A DNA stretch of 64,000 nucleotides from Sulfomarinibacter sp963733915 (GTDB taxonomy: Bacteria > Acidobacteriota > Thermoanaerobaculia > Thermoanaerobaculales > Sulfomarinibacteraceae), in the NCBI GenBank assembly GCA_963733915.1, contig CAVTEP010000001.1, positions 186,001 to 250,000 of the forward strand. The letters are read 5' to 3'. The first letter of the stretch is position 1. The number at the start of each line of letters is the position of its first letter. The position numbers were made by a program, and so were the translations under genes. Below the pieces are notes generated by a model. It worked only from the letters and a program-made list of their open reading frames with translations. It had not been told where the DNA came from and made no database searches. Below, piece by piece: positions 35,157 to 43,261 of this stretch.

Positions 35157-35925
35157 CCGGCTCAAGGCCACTATGTTGCGGCTGCTCAATGTGCCGCCGG
35201 AGCCAAGTCTGCCGGCCGGGTCGGCAGACACGGCGCGAGTGTTCCGCGCTTCGAAGCGGTATCTCCAGCTCAAGCTCCTGGGGTGGGGGATCGGACAGCT
35301 TTTCACCCTGATCGGTCTGGTCATTGCCCTGGTCGCCCTCGATCTCATCGCGGCGGGTCGTCTCGAGGTCCTCCAGAATGTGCCCCACCGGGCGATCATC
35401 TTGAGGTTCCTGGGTTGGGCCGAGGCCTTTGGCGTGGTCGCCTTCCTGGCCCAACTCCCGGTGTCCGTGGTGCCTGTGATCCTCGACTGGGAGATGCGCT
35501 GGTACATGGTCACCGATCGCAGCCTGCGCATCCGCGAGGGAGTGTGGAGAGTCAGCGAGATGACCATGACCTTTGCCAATGTGCAGGAGGTCTCGATCCG
35601 CCAGGGACCGGTGGAACGGTTGTTCGGCATCTCCAACCTGCGGGTGCGGACCGCGGGCGGGGGAGGCCGGCCGGGTCCGCAGGAGGCTCAGAACGAGGAG
35701 AAGAGCGGCCACATCGGTTACTTCCGCGGCGTCGACAATGCGCCGGTCATCCGCGACCTGATCCTCGAGCGCCTCAAACGATTGCGGGACGCGGGTCTCG
35801 GCGATCCGGAACAGCCCTCCGTGGAAGCGAGCGCAGCCGCTGACGGCCTGGCGCCGGATCTCCTCGATGCGGCGCGGGAGCTTCTGAGCGAGGCCCGCAC
35901 CCTCCGGCGAGCAATCGCTCCGTAA
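35149..35925 (+). CDS. Bacterial PH-domain membrane protein, second of pair (YdbT-like)
   Basis: 258 residues. Membrane segments at about 50-75 and 85-115 (FTLIGLVIALVALDLIAAG, VVAFLAQLPVSVVPVIL), then the PH-like core MRWYMVTDRSLRIREGVWRVSEMTMTFANVQEVSIRQGPVERLFGISNLRVRT and a helical C-terminus. Cotranslated with the previous gene (GTG 35149 lies before its TGA). The two probably form one membrane complex. Confidence 0.88.
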   Translation: MIDRLKATMLRLLNVPPEPSLPAGSADTARVFRASKRYLQLKLLGWGIGQLFTLIGLVIALVALDLIAAGRLEVLQNVPHRAIILRFLGWAEAFGVVAFLAQLPVSVVPVILDWEMRWYMVTDRSLRIREGVWRVSEMTMTFANVQEVSIRQGPVERLFGISNLRVRTAGGGGRPGPQEAQNEEKSGHIGYFRGVDNAPVIRDLILERLKRLRDAGLGDPEQPSVEASAAADGLAPDLLDAARELLSEARTLRRAIAP

Positions 35926-35933
35926 GGGTAGGT

Positions 35934-35977
35934 GAGACCGCCCACCCAAATTCGGAGTTCGGAGTTCGGAATTCCCG
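35934..35977. repeat. GCCCACCC head with ATTCGGAGTTCGGA body
   Basis: GACCGCCCACCC at 35937-35948, then AATTCGGAGTTCGGAGTTC continuing to GGAATTCCCG. The same head is followed by a different body at 33966. Confidence 0.75.
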
Positions 35978-36001
35978 TCCGCTCCAACCGGTTCTGCGCG
36001 C

Positions 36002-36037
36002 AACGTTCTAGCGATTCAACGTTCTAACGTTCTAACG
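36002..36037. repeat. AACGTT array, copy 6 (convergent gene ends)
   Basis: AACGTT at 36002, 36018 and 36026, with AACGGA at 36034 and a degenerate unit in between; spacing is a multiple of 8. It supplies the TAG stop of rsmD. Confidence 0.85.
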
Positions 36038-36595
36038 GATCGTGATCATCACGACCCGCGAGGCGCCGCCCGCGAGGTCGCGAACGATCTTCAGCTCGTG
36101 CGCCAGGCTTCCGGCGACGTCGGCCTTTGCCGGACATTCGAGACAGGCGAGCGCCGAGGTCGAAAGCAGCCCGGAGAAGAAGGCTGATTCGAGGGCCCGC
36201 GCCCCCTCTTCCCAGCTCTCGAACGGGGGATCGGCCCACACGACGTCGAAGGTCTCTCCAGACTTCGCGAGCTCACTGACTGCGGCGAGAACCGGTTTGA
36301 CCCGAAGCTCGGCACGGCGTGTTTCGAGCCCGAAAGCCGCGCAGTTGTCCCGCACAACGCGTGCGATGGCGCGATGACGCTCGACAAAGACGACCGCACG
36401 GGCGCCGCGTGACAGGGCCTCGAGTCCGACCGCGCCGGTACCGGCGTAAAGGTCGAGGAAGCGCGCATCCACGACGCGGTCGCCGATGACCGCGAACGCC
36501 CGCTCGCGCATGGCATCCGGCGTCGGCCGCGTCTGAGTGCCGCGACCTGGCCCGCGCAACCGGCGCGAACGCCACTCGCCGCCGGTGATCCTCAA
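36032..36595 (-). CDS. rsmD: 16S rRNA (guanine(966)-N(2))-methyltransferase
   Basis: 187 residues, correct length. MRITGGEWRSRRLRGP and TRPTPDAMRERAFAVIG start the protein; the SAM site is FLDLYAGTGAVGLEALSRGA with VVFVERH; the catalytic motif is DVVWADPPF. Methylates G966 of 16S rRNA. The TTG start overlaps the upstream stop (TTGA). The TAG stop comes from an AACGTT array. Confidence 0.95.
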   Translation of the reverse strand: MRITGGEWRSRRLRGPGRGTQTRPTPDAMRERAFAVIGDRVVDARFLDLYAGTGAVGLEALSRGARAVVFVERHRAIARVVRDNCAAFGLETRRAELRVKPVLAAVSELAKSGETFDVVWADPPFESWEEGARALESAFFSGLLSTSALACLECPAKADVAGSLAHELKIVRDLAGGASRVVMITIR

Positions 36596-37233
36596 GGTTC
36601 GGGGTCCACCACGCGCAAGATCATCTGGTCGCGCATGTCGGCCGGCAGAGATTCGCGGACAAAGGTCTCCTCGTGCTCGAGAATCAGCAGTCCCCCGTCC
36701 CAGATTTCGACCACCTTCGCGTAGGATCCGCTCATCAGCTGCACGCGGTCGCCGCGCTTGGGCTCCCAGTCGTGCAGTCGCTCCGCCGACTCGCTCGCGC
36801 TGCGCACCTGGAGCTCGAGATCGTCCACCACCGCGACGATCCGCGACAGCGGCAGCGAGATGGTTGACATCGGCGAAAACTCGAGCCGGCGCGGCGCCTT
36901 CGGTCCGATGTGGAGGCTGAGCTCGATATTCGCCCTGGAGGTTTCGACGCGCGACGTGACGGGTTTCTCACCGAGCTCCTTGGCGGCGGTCTCGAGGGCG
37001 CCGAGATAGACAATGTACTCGTCCTCGGGAAGGGTGATTCGACGCATGAAGTCCACCACCTCTGCCTGACGAATCGTCACCACCACGACCCCGTTCGAGA
37101 ACAGCGAAGTTCGGGTGACGACGTCTCCCTGGGTCGAGAACCTCTCGATCACCGGCACCGGCGCCGGTTCCTGGGCCGAAGCCGTGATGGCGAATATGGA
37201 GAAGGCGACGGCCAACACGGTACGGGAAGTCAC
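36592..37233 (-). CDS. Exported protein of unknown function
   Basis: 213 residues from the GTG at 37233. Signal peptide TSRTVLAVAFSIFAITASAQ. The mature part has DEYIVYLGALETAAKELGEKP and SMSTISLPL-like strands with RGDRVQLMSGSYAKVVEIWDG near the end, which suggests a small beta barrel. Family not recognised. Its start overlaps the stop of the CCA-type gene (GTGA) and its stop overlaps rsmD, so the three form one operon. Confidence 0.8.
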   Translation of the reverse strand: MTSRTVLAVAFSIFAITASAQEPAPVPVIERFSTQGDVVTRTSLFSNGVVVVTIRQAEVVDFMRRITLPEDEYIVYLGALETAAKELGEKPVTSRVETSRANIELSLHIGPKAPRRLEFSPMSTISLPLSRIVAVVDDLELQVRSASESAERLHDWEPKRGDRVQLMSGSYAKVVEIWDGGLLILEHEETFVRESLPADMRDQMILRVVDPEP

Positions 37234-39866
37234 GCGCTCTCCCTGGTCAGCGAACGGGCGGTGTCGATCGCCCACGACAGCGCCTCGTGGTCGGAGACCA
37301 CGCCGTCGATCATGGCATCGCGAGTCATCCTGAGGACGAGGCCGACCTGCGGTCCGGGTGGGACGCCGGCCTCGATCAGCTGAGCTCCGGTCACTGGCGG
37401 GGAGACTCGCGACGCCGCCACCGCGGCGTCGGCAAGATACCGGCGTGAGTCCATCGGCAGCTCTGACATTGCCAGCAGCAGCGCCTCGGTCGGGTGCTGC
37501 TCGACCACATGGACCCGTTGCGAGCGCGTTGCTCTGTCGTCGGCAATCTCCTTGATCGCGGCGACGGCCGCCGGTATCGCGAGCAGCCGCGAGCGCCGGG
37601 CGCCGTCGAGCTGGAGACGGTGGACGAGGCTCTCGATGGCGCCGTCACCGGAAGCGAGGGCCATTCCCGCGATGTAGAGATCCCACGGCGCGGGGGGAGG
37701 GCCGATCTGTTCGAGCTGATACCAGCTGAGCTGTCCCTCCATCTCCATCAGCGAGTTTTGCACCGCTTCGGACCATTCGAGCTCAGGACTGATCGCCGGT
37801 AGCAGACCGAGGTCCGCGATCAAGGCCAGCGCCGGGGTCGGATGAGGCTCGGCGAGCAATAGCTCGAGCTCCCGCCGCAGCCGCTGGCCGGAGACGCGGT
37901 CGAAGACGCCTTCGGCGACCGCAGTGGAGATCAGATTGCGCGTGTCGGGTGCGATCGTGAAACCGAGCCGTCGCGCGTAGCGCACCGCGCGCAACGCGCG
38001 CGTCGGGTCGTCGATAAACGACAACGAGTGGAGGACCCGGATCTCCTGGCGTTGGATGTCCTTGCGCCCGCCAAAGAAGTCCACCAGCTCGCCGTGGCGT
38101 TCGCCGGACAGGGCGATGGCGAGCGAGTTGATGGTGAAGTCGCGGCGGTAGAGGTCCTGGCGGATGAGGGAGGTGGCGACCTCCGGCAGCGCAGCCGGAG
38201 TGCGATAGAACTCGGTGCGTGCCGATGCGACGTCCACCCGCAGACCCTCCGGGAGGGTGACGACCGCGGTCAAAAACGGGGCGTGCGGGTGATGGCGCCC
38301 GTCCAGAGCTGCGGCAAGCTCGGCGGCGAAGGCAATGCCGTCCCCCTCGACCACCAGGTCGACGTCCTCGTTGGCGCGCTCGAGCAGCAAATCGCGGACG
38401 ATGCCCCCGACCAGGTAAACGCTGACCCGCTGCGCATCCGCGACTTTTCGCACGGCGGCAATCAGCCGCTGCACCCAGGGTGGCGAGATCTCGCGGAGAA
38501 TCCTCGTGACGAGCTGACTCACCGGGCGCATGCCGGCTATCCGGCGATCGAGGCTGGCGCCCGCCACATGCTGTTGCTCGAAGAAGCGACGGAAGAGGTC
38601 CATCCGGGTGATGATGCCAACCGGCCGCCCGGCCTGCTCGACGACCACGAATCGGTATGAGCGTTCGAGAAAAAGATCGCGGAGCTGGTCGAGCGGCGTT
38701 GTCGCGGGCACTATCGGCAGCTCGGGCTGCATGACCGTACGCACCGGTCTGTCACCCATGCCGTGACTGACGGCGCGGTCGAGAATCTGACGCGTCACCA
38801 GGCCTACCAGCTCGCCCGAGTCGGCGCCGCGCACCGGAAGCGCGTTGACTCTCAGTTGATTGATGCGGTCCTTGGTTTCCTCGACGTCGTTGGTGTCGTC
38901 AATCGAAAAGATGGTTCGGGTCGCGATGTCGATCGCGGTCAAAGGCGGCGGCATCTCCACCGCCAGGGTCTCGAGCAGTACCTCCCGCAGCTCGACGGGC
39001 ATCATGCCGGTGATTCGCGCCGACGCAGCGGTCGGGTGGCCGCCGCCGCCGAAGCGTTGCGCCACTCGCCCGACATGCAGCCCGGGCAGGCGCGAGCGCA
39101 GGATCAGGTTGATGTTCGGCGGTCGCACGAGCATGACCGCGCCGACCGCGATCTCGAAGATCTCCACCCAGCGGTGGACGACGAAGGCCGCCTCCTCGTG
39201 ATAGCGGTCGACCTCGATCATCGACAAAGCCACCCGGCTCCCTGCCACCTCCAACTCCTCGGTCGCTTCCACCATCAGATTGAGAAGCTCGAGCTGCTCG
39301 GGTTGGAGGGCCTTGAGGACCCACCGCCGGACCGATTCGAGCGACCCCCCCTGTTCGAGAAGCCATGCACTCATGCGGAGGTCCTCGGCGGTCGTTTCCC
39401 TGTACGACAGACCGCCGGTGTCCTCGTAGATCCCCATCAACAGGAGGGTGGCCTCGTCGGCGGTGGGTTCGATACCGCGTTCGCGGTAGAGCTCGGCGAC
39501 GATCGTACAGGTGGCGCCGACCGGACGCTCGATCAGCTCAGCTGCCTCGAGGCCGTCCACCTCCTCCTCCATGTGGTGGTCGATCACGGTCATCGGGCAT
39601 TTGTCCCGTTCAATCAGATCGTAGACCTCGCCGAGCCGGGCCGGGCTCCGCGTGTCCACCACGACCGCGTGTTCGAGCGTGCCCGCCCTCGCCTGCCGCA
39701 GTTTGAGCTCGGGGTAGCTGAGCTTCGACTCGGTGAGAAAACGTCGAACCGCCACCTCCTGTGAGCCGGGGAAGAGAACCTGCGAGCCGGGATAGAGGCG
39801 TACCGCGCAGACCGCCGCCGCGAAGGCGTCGAAGTCGGCCGACAAATGGGTGGTGATGATCCTCAC
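37230..39866 (-). CDS. DHH-CBS-CCA/poly(A) nucleotidyltransferase fusion
   Basis: 878 residues. N-terminal DHH phosphoesterase (SADFDAFAAAV, VVVDTRS, MTVIDHHMEEEVDG) with DHHA1-type RFGGGGHPTAASARI near 280, two CBS domains about 310-430, then a class II nucleotidyltransferase (YLVGGIVRDLLLERANEDVDLVVEGDG, about 480-510; RRDFTINSLAI; DDPTRALRAVRYARRLGF). The head domain makes this the A-adding or CCA-adding tRNA enzyme type known from deep-branching bacteria with split C- and A-adding activity. The GTG start has TACAAT 6 bases upstream and no ribosome site, so the mRNA may be leaderless. Confidence 0.93.
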   Translation of the reverse strand: MRIITTHLSADFDAFAAAVCAVRLYPGSQVLFPGSQEVAVRRFLTESKLSYPELKLRQARAGTLEHAVVVDTRSPARLGEVYDLIERDKCPMTVIDHHMEEEVDGLEAAELIERPVGATCTIVAELYRERGIEPTADEATLLLMGIYEDTGGLSYRETTAEDLRMSAWLLEQGGSLESVRRWVLKALQPEQLELLNLMVEATEELEVAGSRVALSMIEVDRYHEEAAFVVHRWVEIFEIAVGAVMLVRPPNINLILRSRLPGLHVGRVAQRFGGGGHPTAASARITGMMPVELREVLLETLAVEMPPPLTAIDIATRTIFSIDDTNDVEETKDRINQLRVNALPVRGADSGELVGLVTRQILDRAVSHGMGDRPVRTVMQPELPIVPATTPLDQLRDLFLERSYRFVVVEQAGRPVGIITRMDLFRRFFEQQHVAGASLDRRIAGMRPVSQLVTRILREISPPWVQRLIAAVRKVADAQRVSVYLVGGIVRDLLLERANEDVDLVVEGDGIAFAAELAAALDGRHHPHAPFLTAVVTLPEGLRVDVASARTEFYRTPAALPEVATSLIRQDLYRRDFTINSLAIALSGERHGELVDFFGGRKDIQRQEIRVLHSLSFIDDPTRALRAVRYARRLGFTIAPDTRNLISTAVAEGVFDRVSGQRLRRELELLLAEPHPTPALALIADLGLLPAISPELEWSEAVQNSLMEMEGQLSWYQLEQIGPPPAPWDLYIAGMALASGDGAIESLVHRLQLDGARRSRLLAIPAAVAAIKEIADDRATRSQRVHVVEQHPTEALLLAMSELPMDSRRYLADAAVAASRVSPPVTGAQLIEAGVPPGPQVGLVLRMTRDAMIDGVVSDHEALSWAIDTARSLTRESA

Positions 39867-39872
39867 GCGCCC

Positions 39873-39878
39873 ATTGTA
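39873..39878 (-). promoter_or_regulatory. TACAAT -10 box six bases before the DHH-CBS-CCA GTG start
   Basis: On the minus strand TACAAT, then GGGCGC, then GTG 39866. No clear -35 box. Confidence 0.4.
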
Positions 39879-39964
39879 TTGAAGTCACGAACCTTGCGCT
39901 TCCTGTGTCGGCAAGGGAGAGCCCGGCCGCCGCTCAGTCGCCGCCGCCCGGGATCAACCACGGC

Positions 39965-40175
39965 GCCATCGCCGACCCCTGTCGGTGTCAGCGGCGGAGA
40001 ACCGCGGCAGGGCTGTTGACAGCGGCAGCACCCGGACGGACCGGCGCAAACAACGTCGATCGAGCCCTTGCCGTCGTCACGACCCCTAGGTCTCTGTTCG
40101 GGTTGCTGCCCCGGCCTCTGCTCTCTGACCCTGCCTCTGCGGTCTGTCGCTGTCCCTGGTGCTGCGCCCGTAACA
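39965..40175 (+). repeat. About 180-bp dispersed element, copy 2
   Basis: Same ordered blocks as 5290-5475 (GTCACGACCC, GCTGCCCCGGCC, GCTCTCTGACCCTGCCTCTG, TGTCGCTGTCCCTGG), same strand, and ACCCGGACGGACC in the left half compared with TCCCGGACGGACC in copy 1. The left half is less conserved. Confidence 0.75.
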
Positions 40176-40209
40176 GGAAACTCCTTCTACCGTGTATCGT
40201 AAACCCCAC

Positions 40210-41619
40210 ATGCGCCGTGCTCTCGTTGTGTTGATTGTGCTGTTTACCGCCGGTCAGACGGTCGCTGAGGTGCCGGCGCTGACGGCGAGGGTCGGGGAGA
40301 TGGTCGAGGGCATCGCCTGCGCTTCGGATCCGACCCAGACCTACACCCTCTATCTGCCCCACGGATTCACCAACGACCGGCAATGGCCGTTGCTGCTGGT
40401 CTTCGATCCGCGCGGGCGTTCGGAGTACGCCGCCGGGCTCTTCCGTGCGGCGGCGGACACCCATGGTTGGATCATCGTCAGCTCCGACAATACCCGTTCC
40501 GACGCAACGTGGGAGCCGAATTTGATCGCCCTCCAGGCCCTGTGGCCGGAGGTCCACAGCCGTATTCCGGCCGACCCCAAGCGCATCTACGCGACCGGAT
40601 TTTCCGGCGGGGCGGCGGTTGCGACCCTGCTCGCCAAGACGAGTGGCGGGGTCGCCGGGATCCTGGCCTGCGGCGGGCGGTTCTTTCCGAGCCAGCTCGA
40701 GGACCCTGAGCTGGCGATCTTCTCGACCGCCGGCGACACCGACTTCAATTACCTCGAAATGCACTGGGTCGACGAGTATCTCGCCGAGCACGGCAACCCG
40801 CACCGGTTGGTGATCTTCGACGGGCCCCACAACTGGATGACGCCGGCGGTGGCCGGCGAGGCGATCGGGTGGTTCGAGCTGATTGCCATGAAGCGGGGAC
40901 TGCGGGAGCCCGATCCGGAGCTCGTTGCCTCGCTGTGGGCGTCGGATGTTGCGGCAGTGGAGGCGCTCGAAGCCGATGGGCGGCTGATCGAGGCGGCGCG
41001 GCGGTTGCGCGAGATGGAAGGCGATTATGCGGGTTTCCGCGACACCACCGAGATCGCTGTGGCAGCCCGGCGGATCGAGGCCAGCGACGCTTTCCGCTCC
41101 CAGCTCAAGCAGATGAACCGCGCGGAGGATTACGAAGTGGCCTGTGTGGAACGGAGAGACAACTATCTCACCGTGCTGCGCCTGGCCGAGGTCACGCCGC
41201 CGACCCGCCAGCTCGCCAACAGCCTGCGGATCGAAGAAATGCAGAAAACGGCCCGTCTCCCCGGTATCGAAGGTCTGGCCGCTCAGCGCTGTCTCAACGC
41301 CTACTGGACGGCGGTCGGTTTCTATCTGCCGGACGAGATGCTGCCGAAACAGCAGTACGCGCAGCTCGCCGTCTCCTATGAGCTCGCGCTCATGATCCGC
41401 GACGACAGCCCGAGAATCTGGTACAACCTCGGGTGTGCCCGGGCGCGGCTCGGCCAGGAACGGAAGGCGGTGGAGGCGCTGGCGAGGGCGCTGGAACTCG
41501 GATTCAAGAACCTCGAACTGCTGGAAACCGACCCCGATCTCGACCCGCTCCGGAGTCGCGACGACTTCAAAGCACTGGTGGCGTCGGCAGAAAACAGAGA
41601 CACACCGGCAGAAAATTGA
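40210..41619 (+). CDS. Exported alpha/beta hydrolase with C-terminal TPR region
   Basis: 469 residues from the ATG at 40210; a GTG at 40192 is also possible and neither has a good ribosome site. Signal peptide RRALVVLIVLFTAGQTVAE. The hydrolase domain (about 30-240) resembles feruloyl-esterase/PHB-depolymerase proteins: YTLYLPHGF, RIYATGFSGGAAVATLLA (nucleophile Ser in GFSGG), and FDGPHNWMTPA (catalytic His). A middle helical section leads to TPR-like SPRIWYNLGCARARLGQERKAVEALARALELG and LETDPDLDPLRSRDDFKALV. Probably a periplasmic esterase or peptidase; substrate unknown. Confidence 0.85.
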   Translation: MRRALVVLIVLFTAGQTVAEVPALTARVGEMVEGIACASDPTQTYTLYLPHGFTNDRQWPLLLVFDPRGRSEYAAGLFRAAADTHGWIIVSSDNTRSDATWEPNLIALQALWPEVHSRIPADPKRIYATGFSGGAAVATLLAKTSGGVAGILACGGRFFPSQLEDPELAIFSTAGDTDFNYLEMHWVDEYLAEHGNPHRLVIFDGPHNWMTPAVAGEAIGWFELIAMKRGLREPDPELVASLWASDVAAVEALEADGRLIEAARRLREMEGDYAGFRDTTEIAVAARRIEASDAFRSQLKQMNRAEDYEVACVERRDNYLTVLRLAEVTPPTRQLANSLRIEEMQKTARLPGIEGLAAQRCLNAYWTAVGFYLPDEMLPKQQYAQLAVSYELALMIRDDSPRIWYNLGCARARLGQERKAVEALARALELGFKNLELLETDPDLDPLRSRDDFKALVASAENRDTPAEN

Positions 41620-41644
41620 CGCGGAGGAGCAGAACCGTCCGCGC

Positions 41645-43192
41645 TCACCAGCCCCAGTCCGAAGCGTCCGAACCGACCACCACCTGATCGGCGTGTTGGG
41701 CGCCGTTGCGGAGGATCAGGGTCGAGCCCATGACCGATGTCGGGTCGGGGCAGCCCGCCATCCCGAGCTGCACCGGGCTCGCGTAGACGGCGTGCGTCAG
41801 CCCGTGGCGATCGAGCCACATCATGTACCGCGAACCCTGTTGATCGTCGATGGCGTCTCCGACCCTCTGCCAGCGGGAGGCAATCCCGGACGGTGAGCAC
41901 AATTCCGAGCCCGCCCGGTTGAGGGCGAATCTGAGGTGTTCTTCGCGCGGGCGGGAGTCGGACCAGCGGACGACCAGGGCCATGACCGCCCCCGTTCGCA
42001 TGATCTGTGCGCCGACCACTCCCGGACGCGAGACGTTGGCGCGCGTCTCGGCCACGACCTGCCGGTCGGCCTCGAGAGCGGTCTTGATGCGGGCCGCCCA
42101 CCGCTGTGCGTCGTAGGCGACGTCGTGTTCCGCCAGCAGAGCATCGGGACCGTCGAAGAGGTAGTTCACCGGAAGCGCGAAACCGAGGTTGTTGGCCTCA
42201 CCCACCATCATGGAGACGACACCGACCGCGTGACCGCCCTCGTCGAGAAGAGGACCGCCGCTGTTGCCCGGGTTGACGCCGGCATCGATCTGCAGGTACG
42301 AGATGCCCATCATGGCCCGATTCGGGTGGCTCACGATGCCCCGTGACAGCGTGAAGTCCATGCCGCGCGGGCTTCCCATCATGACGACCGGGTCGCCGCG
42401 CTCGAGACGGGTGGCGTCGGCCAGTGAGAGCGGCCACGCCTTGATCCCCGAGACCCTCACGAGTCCGAGATCGAGCCACGCGTCGGTCCGCACGATCCGA
42501 CCGACGGTCGTTCGACCGTCACTCAGCGTGACCGTGACCTGAGGGGTGTTCGCGCAGAGCACGTGAGCGTTGGTGACGATCAGATCGGGTGCGACGAAAA
42601 AACCCGCGCCGAGCCGTTGTTCGCAGCTCAGCTGGACCGTCGCCTTCTCCGCGATCACCGCGATCTCCTGGGTGGTGATCGCCTCGGCTTCGACAGGTCC
42701 GTCCCGCCGTTCGTCACCGTTGCCGAGCATGATGACGGCCGCGATCAGACCGAGGCCGAGGGCGAGAGCTATCGTCGTTCCGGGTCGCGCGCGCGCGATC
42801 CGCAGACCGCCTGCGACTACCGTCGCCGCCGTCCGCGGCGCGCGCACCTTGAGGTCGGAGTCGTCGAAGCGGTGGTACACGATCCGGGTCGCGATGCCCG
42901 CGGCCCCGAGCCGCGTCTCACAGGCGGCCGCCATCGCCCTCGTGACCAGCGGCACCACGATTCCCGGCGCCTCCTCGAGACCCCGCTTCAACGCCAGGAA
43001 GCCGAGCGGGATCTCGGCCACGGCTTCGAGGTCACGCGCCGAGTGATAGACGCTGCGGCTGTCGGGGACTCTCTCCGTCACCCAGAGATCGAAAAGCACC
43101 TCGCTGCGGCAGTGGGGGCAGATCGTGGCCTCGGGGAGGATCGACTCCCCGCATCGAGGGCAGGGTTGTCGCTGTTCCGTCACATATTTCAT
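41645..43192 (-). CDS. Zinc-ribbon, membrane-anchored trypsin-like serine protease
   Basis: 515 residues. N-terminal zinc ribbon CPRCGESILPEATICPHC, a roughly 80-residue module (EAVAEIPLGFLALKRGLEEAPG, MAAACETRLGAAG), one membrane segment (TTIALALGLGLIAAVIML, about 140-157) and a DegP/trypsin-like protease: His in VTNAHVLC, Asp in WLDLGLVRV, Ser in GVNPGNSGGPLL. No PDZ domain. A cytoplasmic zinc ribbon with a periplasmic protease suggests signalling or regulated proteolysis across the membrane. The ATG at 43192 overlaps a TACAAT box; GTG 43183 lies 7 bases after that box and may be the true leaderless start. Confidence 0.88.
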   Translation of the reverse strand: MKYVTEQRQPCPRCGESILPEATICPHCRSEVLFDLWVTERVPDSRSVYHSARDLEAVAEIPLGFLALKRGLEEAPGIVVPLVTRAMAAACETRLGAAGIATRIVYHRFDDSDLKVRAPRTAATVVAGGLRIARARPGTTIALALGLGLIAAVIMLGNGDERRDGPVEAEAITTQEIAVIAEKATVQLSCEQRLGAGFFVAPDLIVTNAHVLCANTPQVTVTLSDGRTTVGRIVRTDAWLDLGLVRVSGIKAWPLSLADATRLERGDPVVMMGSPRGMDFTLSRGIVSHPNRAMMGISYLQIDAGVNPGNSGGPLLDEGGHAVGVVSMMVGEANNLGFALPVNYLFDGPDALLAEHDVAYDAQRWAARIKTALEADRQVVAETRANVSRPGVVGAQIMRTGAVMALVVRWSDSRPREEHLRFALNRAGSELCSPSGIASRWQRVGDAIDDQQGSRYMMWLDRHGLTHAVYASPVQLGMAGCPDPTSVMGSTLILRNGAQHADQVVVGSDASDWGW

Positions 43193-43261
43193 TGTATCAA
43201 AGGGGTTTCCGCCGAGGAGGACACCCCAGAGGCGGAATCGCTCCAGAGGCCGTCAGTCGAA

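Larger units (their letters stand above)
39867..40209. other. 343-bp gene-free interval with the second 180-bp element
   Basis: Contains the minus-strand TACAAT box at the left and the second copy of the dispersed element. The sequence between looks like repeat rather than gene. Confidence 0.65.
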
